Below, piece by piece: positions 25,549 to 33,275 of a stretch of DNA of 64,000 nt. Source of the DNA: Sinorhizobium terangae (GTDB lineage: Bacteria > Pseudomonadota > Alphaproteobacteria > Rhizobiales > Rhizobiaceae); assembly GCF_029714365.1 (NCBI RefSeq), contig NZ_CP121659.1, forward strand, positions 1,240,001 to 1,304,000, written 5' to 3'. Numbering within the stretch: the first letter of the stretch is position 1; each line of letters opens with the position of its first letter. Position numbers and translations under genes: made by a program. The notes under the pieces are model-generated. The model was not told where the DNA came from, made no database searches, and saw only the letters and a program-made list of their open reading frames with translations.

Positions 25549-26238
25549 TTAAGCCGAGCGCTGCGTCACATGAAGAACGCGATCACGTGCAGCGAACCAC
25601 TCCTCGGCGTAGTCATCGTTCCTGTACTCATCGAAGTAAGGCCCGCCATCTGTGAAATGGACAAGCTTTGCATCCGGCGAGTATTCGTACTCGTTGACGA
25701 GCCAGTTCCAACTCGGCGGCAGTTCGCCGATAAGGTCGTCGGAATCCAGCCATTTGAACTGATGCAATTCAAGCCCAGTAGCAGTGTTGACGTAGTTCAG
25801 ATCCAGCTTTCGGCACGTGGCATTGTTGAACAGGATCACGCTCGACCAGTTCTTCTTTTCGTACTTGGTTTGGACTTGCCCCAGGAATTTCGTTTCGACT
25901 TTCGGAACATAGTTGTGCTTTACGCACATCGCGGCATAGCGATCGTCTCTCAACTCCCACAACTGGGCGATGTCAGTTCGCATCAGCATATCGCAGTCAA
26001 CGAAAAGCGACCAACCTTCGTAGCCGCTCAAATAAGGTACGAGGAATCGCGAAAAGGAAAACTCGGTAGATTGGAGAGGATTCCGCTCGCGTGTAAAAAT
26101 CCTCTCGACGTTGTTCAAGGATATCGGCGTGAACGAGACCGGGATGGAGCTCTTTTCCAGAATACTTTGGCAAAGAACATGATAGGCAACGACTTCCTTG
26201 CTATCGAAGCCGATGAAAATGTGAGCATTTTGCGTCAT
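25549..26238 (-). CDS. Putative GT8-like glycosyltransferase
   Basis: 229 residues. It begins HIFIGFDSKEVVAYHVL, then EFSFSRFLVPYL and the metal-binding LFVDCDMLM near residue 78 (D-x-D). Later LDSDDLIGELPPSWNWLVNE and VHFTDGGPYF complete the GT8/glycogenin-like pattern, with the histidine as a metal ligand. It is short but complete. It is leftward and convergent with sialyltransferase-like protein C. The acceptor is unknown; context suggests a surface glycan. Confidence 0.85.
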   Translation of the reverse strand: MTQNAHIFIGFDSKEVVAYHVLCQSILEKSSIPVSFTPISLNNVERIFTRERNPLQSTEFSFSRFLVPYLSGYEGWSLFVDCDMLMRTDIAQLWELRDDRYAAMCVKHNYVPKVETKFLGQVQTKYEKKNWSSVILFNNATCRKLDLNYVNTATGLELHQFKWLDSDDLIGELPPSWNWLVNEYEYSPDAKLVHFTDGGPYFDEYRNDDYAEEWFAARDRVLHVTQRSA

Positions 26239-26574
26239 TACACCTCCGATTATAGGTAGGCTTCAAAACGTCCTGGGCCTGGCTTGTTCCTCTATGCGGC
26301 GAAACGACTTGAACTGACTTTGATTTGCGTCTCGTCCCGATATCCGGTTTATCCAAAAAAGGCGTCGGCGTGAAGCCTTGGGGCAGCGGATAACGTTCGC
26401 CGGCGACAGTGCTTCCGTGTCGCATTGTCTCGTCCTGCCAATGAAGCGAAATTTTGCGCTTTGTAGTTCACAGCCACAGGAGGGCGTCTGGCAAATTCCT
26501 CGAACTTCGCCTAGTAGCTTGTCGCTTGCCCGTGCTATTGCGACCAGTATGGGCGAGGACGATGGGGAGGGGGA
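26239..26574. other. Divergent intergenic region in the island
   Basis: About 335 bp between two divergent genes. It should contain both promoters. Short frames here have no ribosome site or recognisable product. A GGGAGGGGGA ribosome site at its right end precedes the membrane glycosyltransferase. Confidence 0.5.
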
Positions 26575-28065
26575 ATGCGCAGTCTCCTGGTGCGAAGACC
26601 GGATCTCTTGTACGTTCTGATTGCCGGTTATTGCCTGCTAAGCATCGTCTTGAAAATTCTGCGCCCGGACTCGCTCGAGATCGATGAGTCAGAGCAGGCT
26701 CTGCTCTCTCAATATCTGCTGCTCGGATACGGAGCCCAGCCGCCCCTCTACAATTGGCTTCAATACGGAGTCGTGGCCCTATTTGGAATCTCCGTCGCGT
26801 CGCTGACTGTCGTAAAGAACGTTCTTCTGTTCCTCTTCCTTCTATTTTACGGCTTTACCGCGCGTGTACTCTCCCGAAGCCAGTTGAGTCCTGCGGTGGC
26901 GGTGCTGGGTGTGCTGACGTTACCGCCGGTTTTCCTTCTGTCGCAGCGCGACCTGTCCCACACCGTCGCAGCGCTATTTGCGGTGTCGCTCTTCCTCTAC
27001 GGCTTCTTCCGAGCTCTCAAGAAACCGCCCAATCTTGGCGACTACTTGCTCGTCGGCGTTGCCATAGGGCTCGGGGCGATCTCGAAATACAATTTCGTGA
27101 TACTCCCGGTCGCGGCGTTGCTTGCCATTTTGCCGGAAGTGACGCTGCGCAAACATTTGTTTGACTGGCGTGTACTCGCTTCGGCTGCAGTTTGCGCGGT
27201 AATCGTGGCACCCCATGCCTTCTGGATCGTCAACAATATAGGCCATGCCACGGGTGTCACTGTGGCCGAGATGAAGGAGGGGGCGGGCAGCGCGCTGCCG
27301 CACGCCATCCAGGGGCTTGTCTCCCTGACGGTTGCGGCACTCAAGGGCGTCGCACTGACGCTTGCCGTCTTCGGGTCGATCTTCTTTGCGGATCTGGGGA
27401 AGATCCTGCGCGCCGAAAGTCTATGGACGAGGGTGGTCGGCAGGATGCTTCTTGCCTGCTTCGTCATGGTGGCGTTCATCGTGGTCGCAATGGGTGCGAC
27501 CCACATTCGTCCGAAGTGGCTGGCGCTTTTTACGGCGCTTCTCCCGCTTTATCTGACGCTCAAAATCGATGCCGCAGGTCTGAATCCCGCCCGGCGCTTG
27601 CCCGCGCTCCTTTCGATAGCGGGCGTCCTCTCAGTCGGCGTCATCCTGATGCTTTGGGCAAGGGTCTTCATCGGTCCAATGATCGGCGACTATTCTTTCG
27701 CACACACGCCTTACAACGGTTTCGCCCACGCTGTGCGCGCTGAGGCCGGCCCGCCCCCGGTCGCCATTGTAGTCGACGACCGGATCGTGGCGGGCAACCT
27801 CAGGATTCAGTTTCCCGACACCCCGATTATACTGACCGGGTTTTCTCAAGGGGCGGAAAAACGGCTCCCGGCAGGGCGAATTATGGCTGCTTGGTCGGCA
27901 GAGAGTAGCGGGCGAGAAGCGATTCCTCCTCGCATTGCGGCCCTGCTGGAATCCATGCTCGTTCGAATGGCCGATTCGAAGCCCACGATCATCTCAGTTC
28001 CCTACAACGCTGGGCGCCCGGGCGACGTGTACACCTTTGCCTATGTTTGGGCGGACCTCCGGTGA
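26575..28065 (+). CDS. Polytopic glycosyltransferase (GT39/GT83, PMT/ArnT-like)
   Basis: 496-residue integral membrane protein with about ten to twelve hydrophobic segments. The first periplasmic loop carries IDESEQALLSQYLLLGYG near residue 36, the acidic D-x-E motif of the GT-C class, followed by QPPLYNWLQ, a PMT-family marker. Such enzymes take a sugar from a polyprenyl-phosphate carrier and transfer it in the periplasm; in rhizobia the RgtA-F group adds galacturonic acid to LPS core and lipid A. Whether this one uses galacturonate is inference. Its 3' end overlaps the convergent gene by 25 bp. Confidence 0.88.
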   Translation: MRSLLVRRPDLLYVLIAGYCLLSIVLKILRPDSLEIDESEQALLSQYLLLGYGAQPPLYNWLQYGVVALFGISVASLTVVKNVLLFLFLLFYGFTARVLSRSQLSPAVAVLGVLTLPPVFLLSQRDLSHTVAALFAVSLFLYGFFRALKKPPNLGDYLLVGVAIGLGAISKYNFVILPVAALLAILPEVTLRKHLFDWRVLASAAVCAVIVAPHAFWIVNNIGHATGVTVAEMKEGAGSALPHAIQGLVSLTVAALKGVALTLAVFGSIFFADLGKILRAESLWTRVVGRMLLACFVMVAFIVVAMGATHIRPKWLALFTALLPLYLTLKIDAAGLNPARRLPALLSIAGVLSVGVILMLWARVFIGPMIGDYSFAHTPYNGFAHAVRAEAGPPPVAIVVDDRIVAGNLRIQFPDTPIILTGFSQGAEKRLPAGRIMAAWSAESSGREAIPPRIAALLESMLVRMADSKPTIISVPYNAGRPGDVYTFAYVWADLR

Positions 28066-28778
28066 AGCCGGTCCGGCCCGATCGAGCCGTCCATGTTGGC
28101 GGCGATGTCGCTTCTATCCCGAACGAAACGCAGGCCGATATGCTCAGAGAGCTCCAACTCGGTCGTGAAGACATTTCCGCGATCTCTCAAGCGCGTCAGA
28201 ACGAAGGTGTCTTCAGCGATCTGCCGCCGAATTCTCCCCTTATCGTCGTAAGAATGGCCCATCTTCGTGACTGAGAACCCCGCGAGGGTCACAGACGGCA
28301 CGCCCATGAAAAGTCCGTAGCAGACGGCGGCAACTCCGTTCGTCACTTTGCCCAACTCTCCAATATCAGGGGGTAGCCCGCCACTCACGACTTCGACGAT
28401 CGCCTCGCGCTCATCTTTGGTGGCGCGCATCAGGCTCTTGTAACGCACGCGCGGCATTGAAAGAAGTTTCAGGTACATCACCCAAAGAGGCTTCGTATGG
28501 AGCCATAGAAGCCCTCTCGTCCTTACATAGGGATGCTCTTCCCATGACTTCTTCCGTTTTCGGAACGTCAAATCGGCGGGTGGCAGACCGAGTGCGTTGG
28601 CTGTCTTGCCCGAGTTATTGACGTCGACGCGTGCGCAATGTCCTATTAGGTCCGGCGGTATCGTGGGGTCCGGCGCGGAGCCGAGGATCAACCACGGCTT
28701 ATCGAGAATCCCGAGCCGCGAGAGCCAGCGACGGTGTTTTTCCCGCAGTGTTTCAAGCGCGTCAGGTTCAATCGTCAT
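28041..28778 (-). CDS. Sialyltransferase-like protein D, unknown substrate
   Basis: 245 residues. WLILGSAPDPTIPPDL near residue 30 mirrors the G-S-x-P loop of proteins B and C. TNGVAAVCYGLFMGVPSVTL, then AGFSVTKMGHSYDDKGR (about 155-190), repeats the S/T-N-G, G-F-S and H features of protein B closely enough to call them homologues. The C-terminal ELSEHIGLRFV recalls VSEELGIPLW of B. It lies on the opposite strand from A-C and overlaps the end of the GT39/83 gene. Function unknown beyond likely glycosyl transfer. Confidence 0.65.
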   Translation of the reverse strand: MTIEPDALETLREKHRRWLSRLGILDKPWLILGSAPDPTIPPDLIGHCARVDVNNSGKTANALGLPPADLTFRKRKKSWEEHPYVRTRGLLWLHTKPLWVMYLKLLSMPRVRYKSLMRATKDEREAIVEVVSGGLPPDIGELGKVTNGVAAVCYGLFMGVPSVTLAGFSVTKMGHSYDDKGRIRRQIAEDTFVLTRLRDRGNVFTTELELSEHIGLRFVRDRSDIAANMDGSIGPDRLHRRSAQT

Positions 28779-29088
28779 CGCGAATCCATTGACCAGGTAT
28801 CGAGGCGAGATTTACTTAGCGGCTGTCATCCCATTTCTCGCACAAGCTCGGCTAAGTGTCCATTCGCCGCCGCGTCATCGTCTTTGGGAGGCCAGTGTGG
28901 CAATATCTCGAACCTTCTGGCGGTCACGCCCAAGAAGGCATGGGTACCTCTCAAACGCACAATTTGGCCGTCTTTATTTGATTTCGAGCGCTTCACGCCG
29001 ATCATCGATAGATTCGCGCAGGTGTCCCAGGGAGAGCACCGCACCATTCCGCGGTGAACGTAAACGCTCTGGCTTTCGGCGGTAGGTC
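28779..29088. other. Intergenic region before the acyltransferase
   Basis: About 310 bp with divergent flanking genes. A leftward 73-codon frame (28826-29047) is present, but it has no clear ribosome site or family match. I see no RNA or repeat. Confidence 0.4.
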
Positions 29089-31140
29089 ATGGCAACGGGG
29101 AGCAGCGTGGCAGGAACCCATCAGAGCTTCGAATATCGGCCGGACCTGGACGGTCTGCGCGCCGTAGCGATCTTGCCGGTGCTCCTCTTTCACGCAGGCT
29201 TCAGGTCGTTCTCCGGAGGATTCGTCGGCGTTGACGTTTTCTTTGTCCTGTCCGGCTTTTTCATGGCGAGGATCATCCTGACAGAGCTCGAGCGCGGCAG
29301 CTTCAGTTTCGGGGCGTTCTATCTCCGGCGGATGAGGCGTATTTTCCCGGCTTTGTTCTCGATGATCGCGGTTTCGACTGTGGCGGCGTGGTTTTTGCTC
29401 ATGCCGCAAGAGTTCCGTTACTTCGGCGATAGTGTCCAGGCGGCTGCGTTATTCACTTCGAACATTCTGTTCCGTGGCGAAAGCGGTTATTTTGATGTCG
29501 CCGCAGAGATGAAGCCGCTGCTTCACACCTGGTCTCTGTCTGTCGAAGAGCAGTTTTACCTGATTTTTCCCGTCGCCGTATTTCTTGGCTACAAATTCGC
29601 ACGCAGGCACATTCTCACGGTTGTGCTGGTGGTGGCACTCCTGTCCTTCGGGGCCAGCACTTGGGGGGTCGCACACGCTCCGGAAAAGACATTCTACTTG
29701 CTCCATTTCCGCGTTTGGGAGTTGCTGACCGGAGCTCTTGTTGCCATTGCTCCGCGTCCGGCCTATGCGGCCCGCGGGTCAAAGGCATTGGCGGCACTCG
29801 GGCTGCTGGCGATTTTGCTGCCCGTTTTTACCTATTCTCCTGATACGCCCTTTCCCGGTCCCCATGCCGCCGTGCCCTGCCTCGGTACGGCCCTCGTGAT
29901 CCATGCGCACTGTCGAGGCGGGTTGATCGCGCGCTTTCTAGGTAATCCCGTTTCTGTCTTCATCGGACGCATCTCATATTCCCTTTACCTCTGGCATTGG
30001 CCCACAATTGTGTTCTTGCGCTATGGCCTCGGCCACGAGCTGACAACCGGGTGGGCGCTGACCGCGGTGGCGATGTCCTTCGCGCTGGCCTACGTTTCGT
30101 GGAAGTTCGTCGAGCAGCCTGCGCGGTATGGCGGACTGGTATCCTCGCGCGGCGCGATCGTCGGCGTGAGCAGCGCTGCGATTGGTTCGGCGGTCGTCTT
30201 CGGAAGCATCGTAAACGGTCTGCAAGGCATTCCCCAAAGGTTGCCAGAAGAGGCCCGCACGCTCTACCAGGCCACCTATGATGAGAGCCGATTCTCTTCA
30301 GCGCGGTGTTTCGCCGACACAAATGGAGAAGGATTGACACCGGCGCAGATAAGGAGAGGGAAGCTTTGCAGGGTGGGCGTCGAGACGGCAAGCGAGCCGC
30401 AGTTCCTTGTATGGGGCGATTCTCATGCCGCGGCCATCGCTCCGGCAATCGACGTTGCAGCTCGTCAAATGGGCATGTCGGGCATGTTCGTGGGGCGCGC
30501 ATCGTGCCCGCCTTTGCCGAATACGGATTTCGGTCGTCCGGCAGCGGTTAAGCGGTGTATCGAGCACAATTCCGCCGTGATGTCGCTGATTGAGCAGAAG
30601 AAGTTCGCCTTCGTTTTCATGGTTGGCTATTGGCCGAAGTACGTTCACCGGGCGGGGCTTCCAGGCGAGGGCGTCTTTTTTGATCCTCGCGTCAAACCCT
30701 CCTGGACAGATTGGTCCGCGCCGGTCAAGGCGGGACTCAACACGACGTTAACGAAGCTCGCTCGGCAGGGAACGAAGGCGGTTCTGGTGATGGATGTGCC
30801 AGAGATGGGATACGAAGTCCCCGAAGCCCTCGCACGAGCCGTTGTTTCGGGGCGCCCGCTCGACATAGCTCCTCCTCTTGATTACACGAAAATGCGCCAA
30901 GCACTGGCTCGGCGAGTTTTGGAGGAAGCGGCAAAATCCAGCGGAGCTTTGGTCGTCGATCCGATGAGTGTGATGTGCGACGCCGCCAAGTGTCACGTTA
31001 TGCGTAAGGGCACCGTTCTCTACAGGGACGGAGATCACCTGTCTGCGAAAGGCGCGGAAAGTCTCTCGGCACTCTTCCACCCCGTGCTGCACATAGTGCG
31101 AGAGGGTGCCCAATCTTGGGTCTCCGCACCGAGATCTTGA
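29089..31140 (+). CDS. O-antigen/polysaccharide acyltransferase with SGNH domain
   Basis: 683 residues. The N-terminal acyltransferase-3 (OafA/YrhL) membrane domain, about residues 12-370, starts YRPDLDGLRAVAILPVLLFH with the catalytic-type histidine. It contains GFVGVDVFFVLSGFFM, the arginine-rich loop FYLRRMRRIFPAL and the segment SLSVEEQFYL. A periplasmic SGNH hydrolase-like domain follows, with the Ser block WGDSHAAA near residue 442 and the D-x-x-H pair in DGDHLSAKGAE near 647. Such fused proteins O-acetylate or otherwise acylate LPS and capsule. It is a complete gene on its own promoter. Confidence 0.95.
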   Translation: MATGSSVAGTHQSFEYRPDLDGLRAVAILPVLLFHAGFRSFSGGFVGVDVFFVLSGFFMARIILTELERGSFSFGAFYLRRMRRIFPALFSMIAVSTVAAWFLLMPQEFRYFGDSVQAAALFTSNILFRGESGYFDVAAEMKPLLHTWSLSVEEQFYLIFPVAVFLGYKFARRHILTVVLVVALLSFGASTWGVAHAPEKTFYLLHFRVWELLTGALVAIAPRPAYAARGSKALAALGLLAILLPVFTYSPDTPFPGPHAAVPCLGTALVIHAHCRGGLIARFLGNPVSVFIGRISYSLYLWHWPTIVFLRYGLGHELTTGWALTAVAMSFALAYVSWKFVEQPARYGGLVSSRGAIVGVSSAAIGSAVVFGSIVNGLQGIPQRLPEEARTLYQATYDESRFSSARCFADTNGEGLTPAQIRRGKLCRVGVETASEPQFLVWGDSHAAAIAPAIDVAARQMGMSGMFVGRASCPPLPNTDFGRPAAVKRCIEHNSAVMSLIEQKKFAFVFMVGYWPKYVHRAGLPGEGVFFDPRVKPSWTDWSAPVKAGLNTTLTKLARQGTKAVLVMDVPEMGYEVPEALARAVVSGRPLDIAPPLDYTKMRQALARRVLEEAAKSSGALVVDPMSVMCDAAKCHVMRKGTVLYRDGDHLSAKGAESLSALFHPVLHIVREGAQSWVSAPRS

Positions 31141-31227
31141 TTGCCCTCGCTCAAGGAAGACGCCGAAATGACACGCGTGCGCGTGTTTGTCGTCTAATCA
31201 TCGACCGATGGGCCCATTTCGCTCCTC

Positions 31228-31333
31228 TAGCGCATCGGCCCGAAAATCGGACCCGATTTTCGGAAAGCACGATGCGTGGAATCAAAGAGTTACAGCGTCC
31301 TTTGTGCGTCCTAAAGGACGCACGGCGCTGTAA
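31228..31333 (-). repeat. RIME-like mosaic palindromic repeat, copy 2
   Basis: Near-identical inverted copy of the element at 5981-6085 over about 100 bp, including both palindromes and the outer TAG. It lies in the gap after the acyltransferase gene and is the only repeat of this family seen inside the island. Confidence 0.85.
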
Positions 31334-31407
31334 GAGGCTTTGCCTCCAATCAAGACCGCGAGTCTAAATTGCAAACGATAAACGCCGCTGTTAATCTGCA
31401 AGCATAA

Positions 31408-31728
31408 GTGCAACCACCGGGGGACGGAAGTTTGCATATCGACGATGACCGGCTGCGGGTTGCGACCCTCGAGTTACTGGTGAAAATCCTAGTAACCAGT
31501 AAGGTCAGGGACAACTCTTTTGCAGAACTGAAGCACGAAGTTCTCAATGCTCTTGAGCGTATTTCGCCGCAATGCGCCTCCAATGAAGTTGAGGCGGCCG
31601 AGATCAGAGCAAGGATGCATGCCGAAGCGGATGCAATTCTGAGATGGGCAGTGGGTGGGCGGACGAACACGATTTCACCGATTGAGGGTAGGCCATTGTC
31701 TGGCGCCCACTATCGCCAATGGCGATAG
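31408..31728 (+). CDS. Hypothetical small protein
   Basis: 106 codons from GTG 31408, or 98 from TTG 31432, which has GGAAG just upstream. The middle part, LRVATLELLVKILVTSKVRD and then LKHEVLNALERISPQ, is a plausible amphipathic helical protein, and the composition is unlike a random frame. No family recognised. Its stop codon lies inside a perfect palindrome with 14-bp arms (31704-31734). It may be a rhizobial small protein or a remnant. Confidence 0.45.
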   Translation: MQPPGDGSLHIDDDRLRVATLELLVKILVTSKVRDNSFAELKHEVLNALERISPQCASNEVEAAEIRARMHAEADAILRWAVGGRTNTISPIEGRPLSGAHYRQWR

Positions 31729-31734
31729 TGGGCG
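31704..31734. repeat. Perfect palindrome with 14-bp arms
   Basis: CGCCCACTATCGCC, a 3-nt spacer, and its exact reverse complement. No T run follows on either strand. It overlaps the stop codon of the small frame at 31408-31728, so it could be a hairpin in the mRNA or a protein-binding site. Confidence 0.7.
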
Positions 31735-31932
31735 AAAAGCGATGGCACCGGCCTTGACGACGCAGCGTCTGCTGAGGTCGGGCGTCATCATCGAAAATCT
31801 TGCCTTGACCAGACCTCACGGCGTCCGGCGACTCCCAGGCGTCGCCGCTCTCATATGGGAGAGTTGTCAGTGAGAGAGGGACGACAGGCGAGAGAATTCA
31901 TCGGACCCTTCGACTTCCGAGCATGGCGCGGC

Positions 31933-33261
31933 TCAACAATAGGCGCCTTTCAGGAAACGAAGATATTTATCCGCCATATCTGTTTCGCGATGGTACTGGG
32001 ACACGCCATCCCTCAGTGTAACGGCTGCCGCCGCGAGATCTGTGTGCGGATGCACAAGTTTTATCAGAGATGAGTATTGCTCTAGCCATTGGTTTTTGTG
32101 CGTTTTGACGTCGAAGAGGAGAGAAGGGACGCCACAGAGGAGACTGAATATCGCCATGTGGTAGCGGCCACCAATATGCAGGCGGCATTTTGAAATCGTC
32201 CCGGCGGCATGTTCTATGCCGGCTGTCTCAGCAAAAACGCCGCCCCGAGCAATGATCTCGGCCTCATGAGCGTTGAAGCGCTCAACCGCATGCGTAAGAA
32301 CAACAGGCCGAAGCCTCAACGCTTCGCAAGCTCTCAGTGCAGCCTTGAGGATTCCAACATCTTCCTCGGCATTGTTTCTGGCCCCGGTGGTTATCAGGCA
32401 ACCATCGCGTTCGGCCGAGGGCCCTGGCGATATCCGAAGGAATGCAGCATCCGCCAGAAATTCGATTCCGTAAAATTCCGCTGAGATTTCGTCGCGGGCG
32501 GCGACATGCCCGAGTTCGTGGAAGAGCGTTCTGAGATAGCCGGATCGTTCATCGTCGTAGATCGGTATCGTTCCGTTCAATACCGCGAATGGTTTCCCCA
32601 GCTTTCTCGCGGTAAGGACAGGAGTGAAGAACGTCGCAAGTCCTTCTGCCGTTGTCCTGTGGTCCAACGATCCCTCTGGCTGAAGAATTACGAAATCGGC
32701 GGCCGTTATATGATCTATGGCGTCTTTGCCATACGCAGCTGAAAGTCGGTTTCCGATGTCCGGGAGCTCAAACGGTTCAGTGGATGTGTTCCTCTCGAAT
32801 TCCTGTCTGAAGGCTGCGAAGTTGAAACTGATGGGCGTTATCTCGGCCTCCGGGAACGCATGCAGAATCTGTCGCTTCAGACCCTGGCTCGTCAGCCGGC
32901 ATCCGATATTCACTCTGAAGTCTGTATCGTTGAACAGGGCAACCTTGATTTTCGAGCGGGACCCTTTCTGGTGTCGGAAAGAGCTTCCGAGCTCTTCGAC
33001 AAAGGTCTCGTAATGTCGCCAAAAGCCGGACGGATCGCCTCGAGAAATATGCTCTCGGCAAATAGTGCGAGCGTCCGAGTACCTTTTGTCTGCAACCAGA
33101 AATCCAACGGCCCGCCTGGCTTTGGAAACGTCGGCGCCGCGTGCCGTTGCTGCCAGCAACAGGTGCCGTGCAGCCTTGTCAGGATCCGATTTCCTCAGGT
33201 CCTTCGCCAGCCGCCAATGTATGGCGGACTTTATCCCCTCGAACAATTTTCTTGCTTTCAA
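31933..33261 (-). CDS. Polysaccharide pyruvyl transferase family protein
   Basis: 442 residues. The C-terminal two thirds form the pyruvyltransferase (CsaB/WcaK-like, GT-B-like) domain. It starts NDTDFRVNIGCRLTSQGLKR near residue 110 and has ADFVILQPEGSLDH near 185 and a late HIGGRYHMAIFSLLCGVPSLLF near 385, where the G-R-x-H block is the family's substrate site. The N-terminal 100 residues are helical, possibly a TPR-like region. Such enzymes add ketal-linked pyruvate to sugars of exopolysaccharide or capsule. It is divergent from the ABC exporter with almost no intergenic space. Confidence 0.85.
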   Translation of the reverse strand: MKARKLFEGIKSAIHWRLAKDLRKSDPDKAARHLLLAATARGADVSKARRAVGFLVADKRYSDARTICREHISRGDPSGFWRHYETFVEELGSSFRHQKGSRSKIKVALFNDTDFRVNIGCRLTSQGLKRQILHAFPEAEITPISFNFAAFRQEFERNTSTEPFELPDIGNRLSAAYGKDAIDHITAADFVILQPEGSLDHRTTAEGLATFFTPVLTARKLGKPFAVLNGTIPIYDDERSGYLRTLFHELGHVAARDEISAEFYGIEFLADAAFLRISPGPSAERDGCLITTGARNNAEEDVGILKAALRACEALRLRPVVLTHAVERFNAHEAEIIARGGVFAETAGIEHAAGTISKCRLHIGGRYHMAIFSLLCGVPSLLFDVKTHKNQWLEQYSSLIKLVHPHTDLAAAAVTLRDGVSQYHRETDMADKYLRFLKGAYC

Positions 33262-33275
33262 AGAGTTGAGGATGA

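Noticed and set aside
28826..29047. 73-codon leftward frame between sialyltransferase-like D and the acyltransferase
   Set aside because: No good ribosome site, no recognisable motif, and it covers the likely promoter region.
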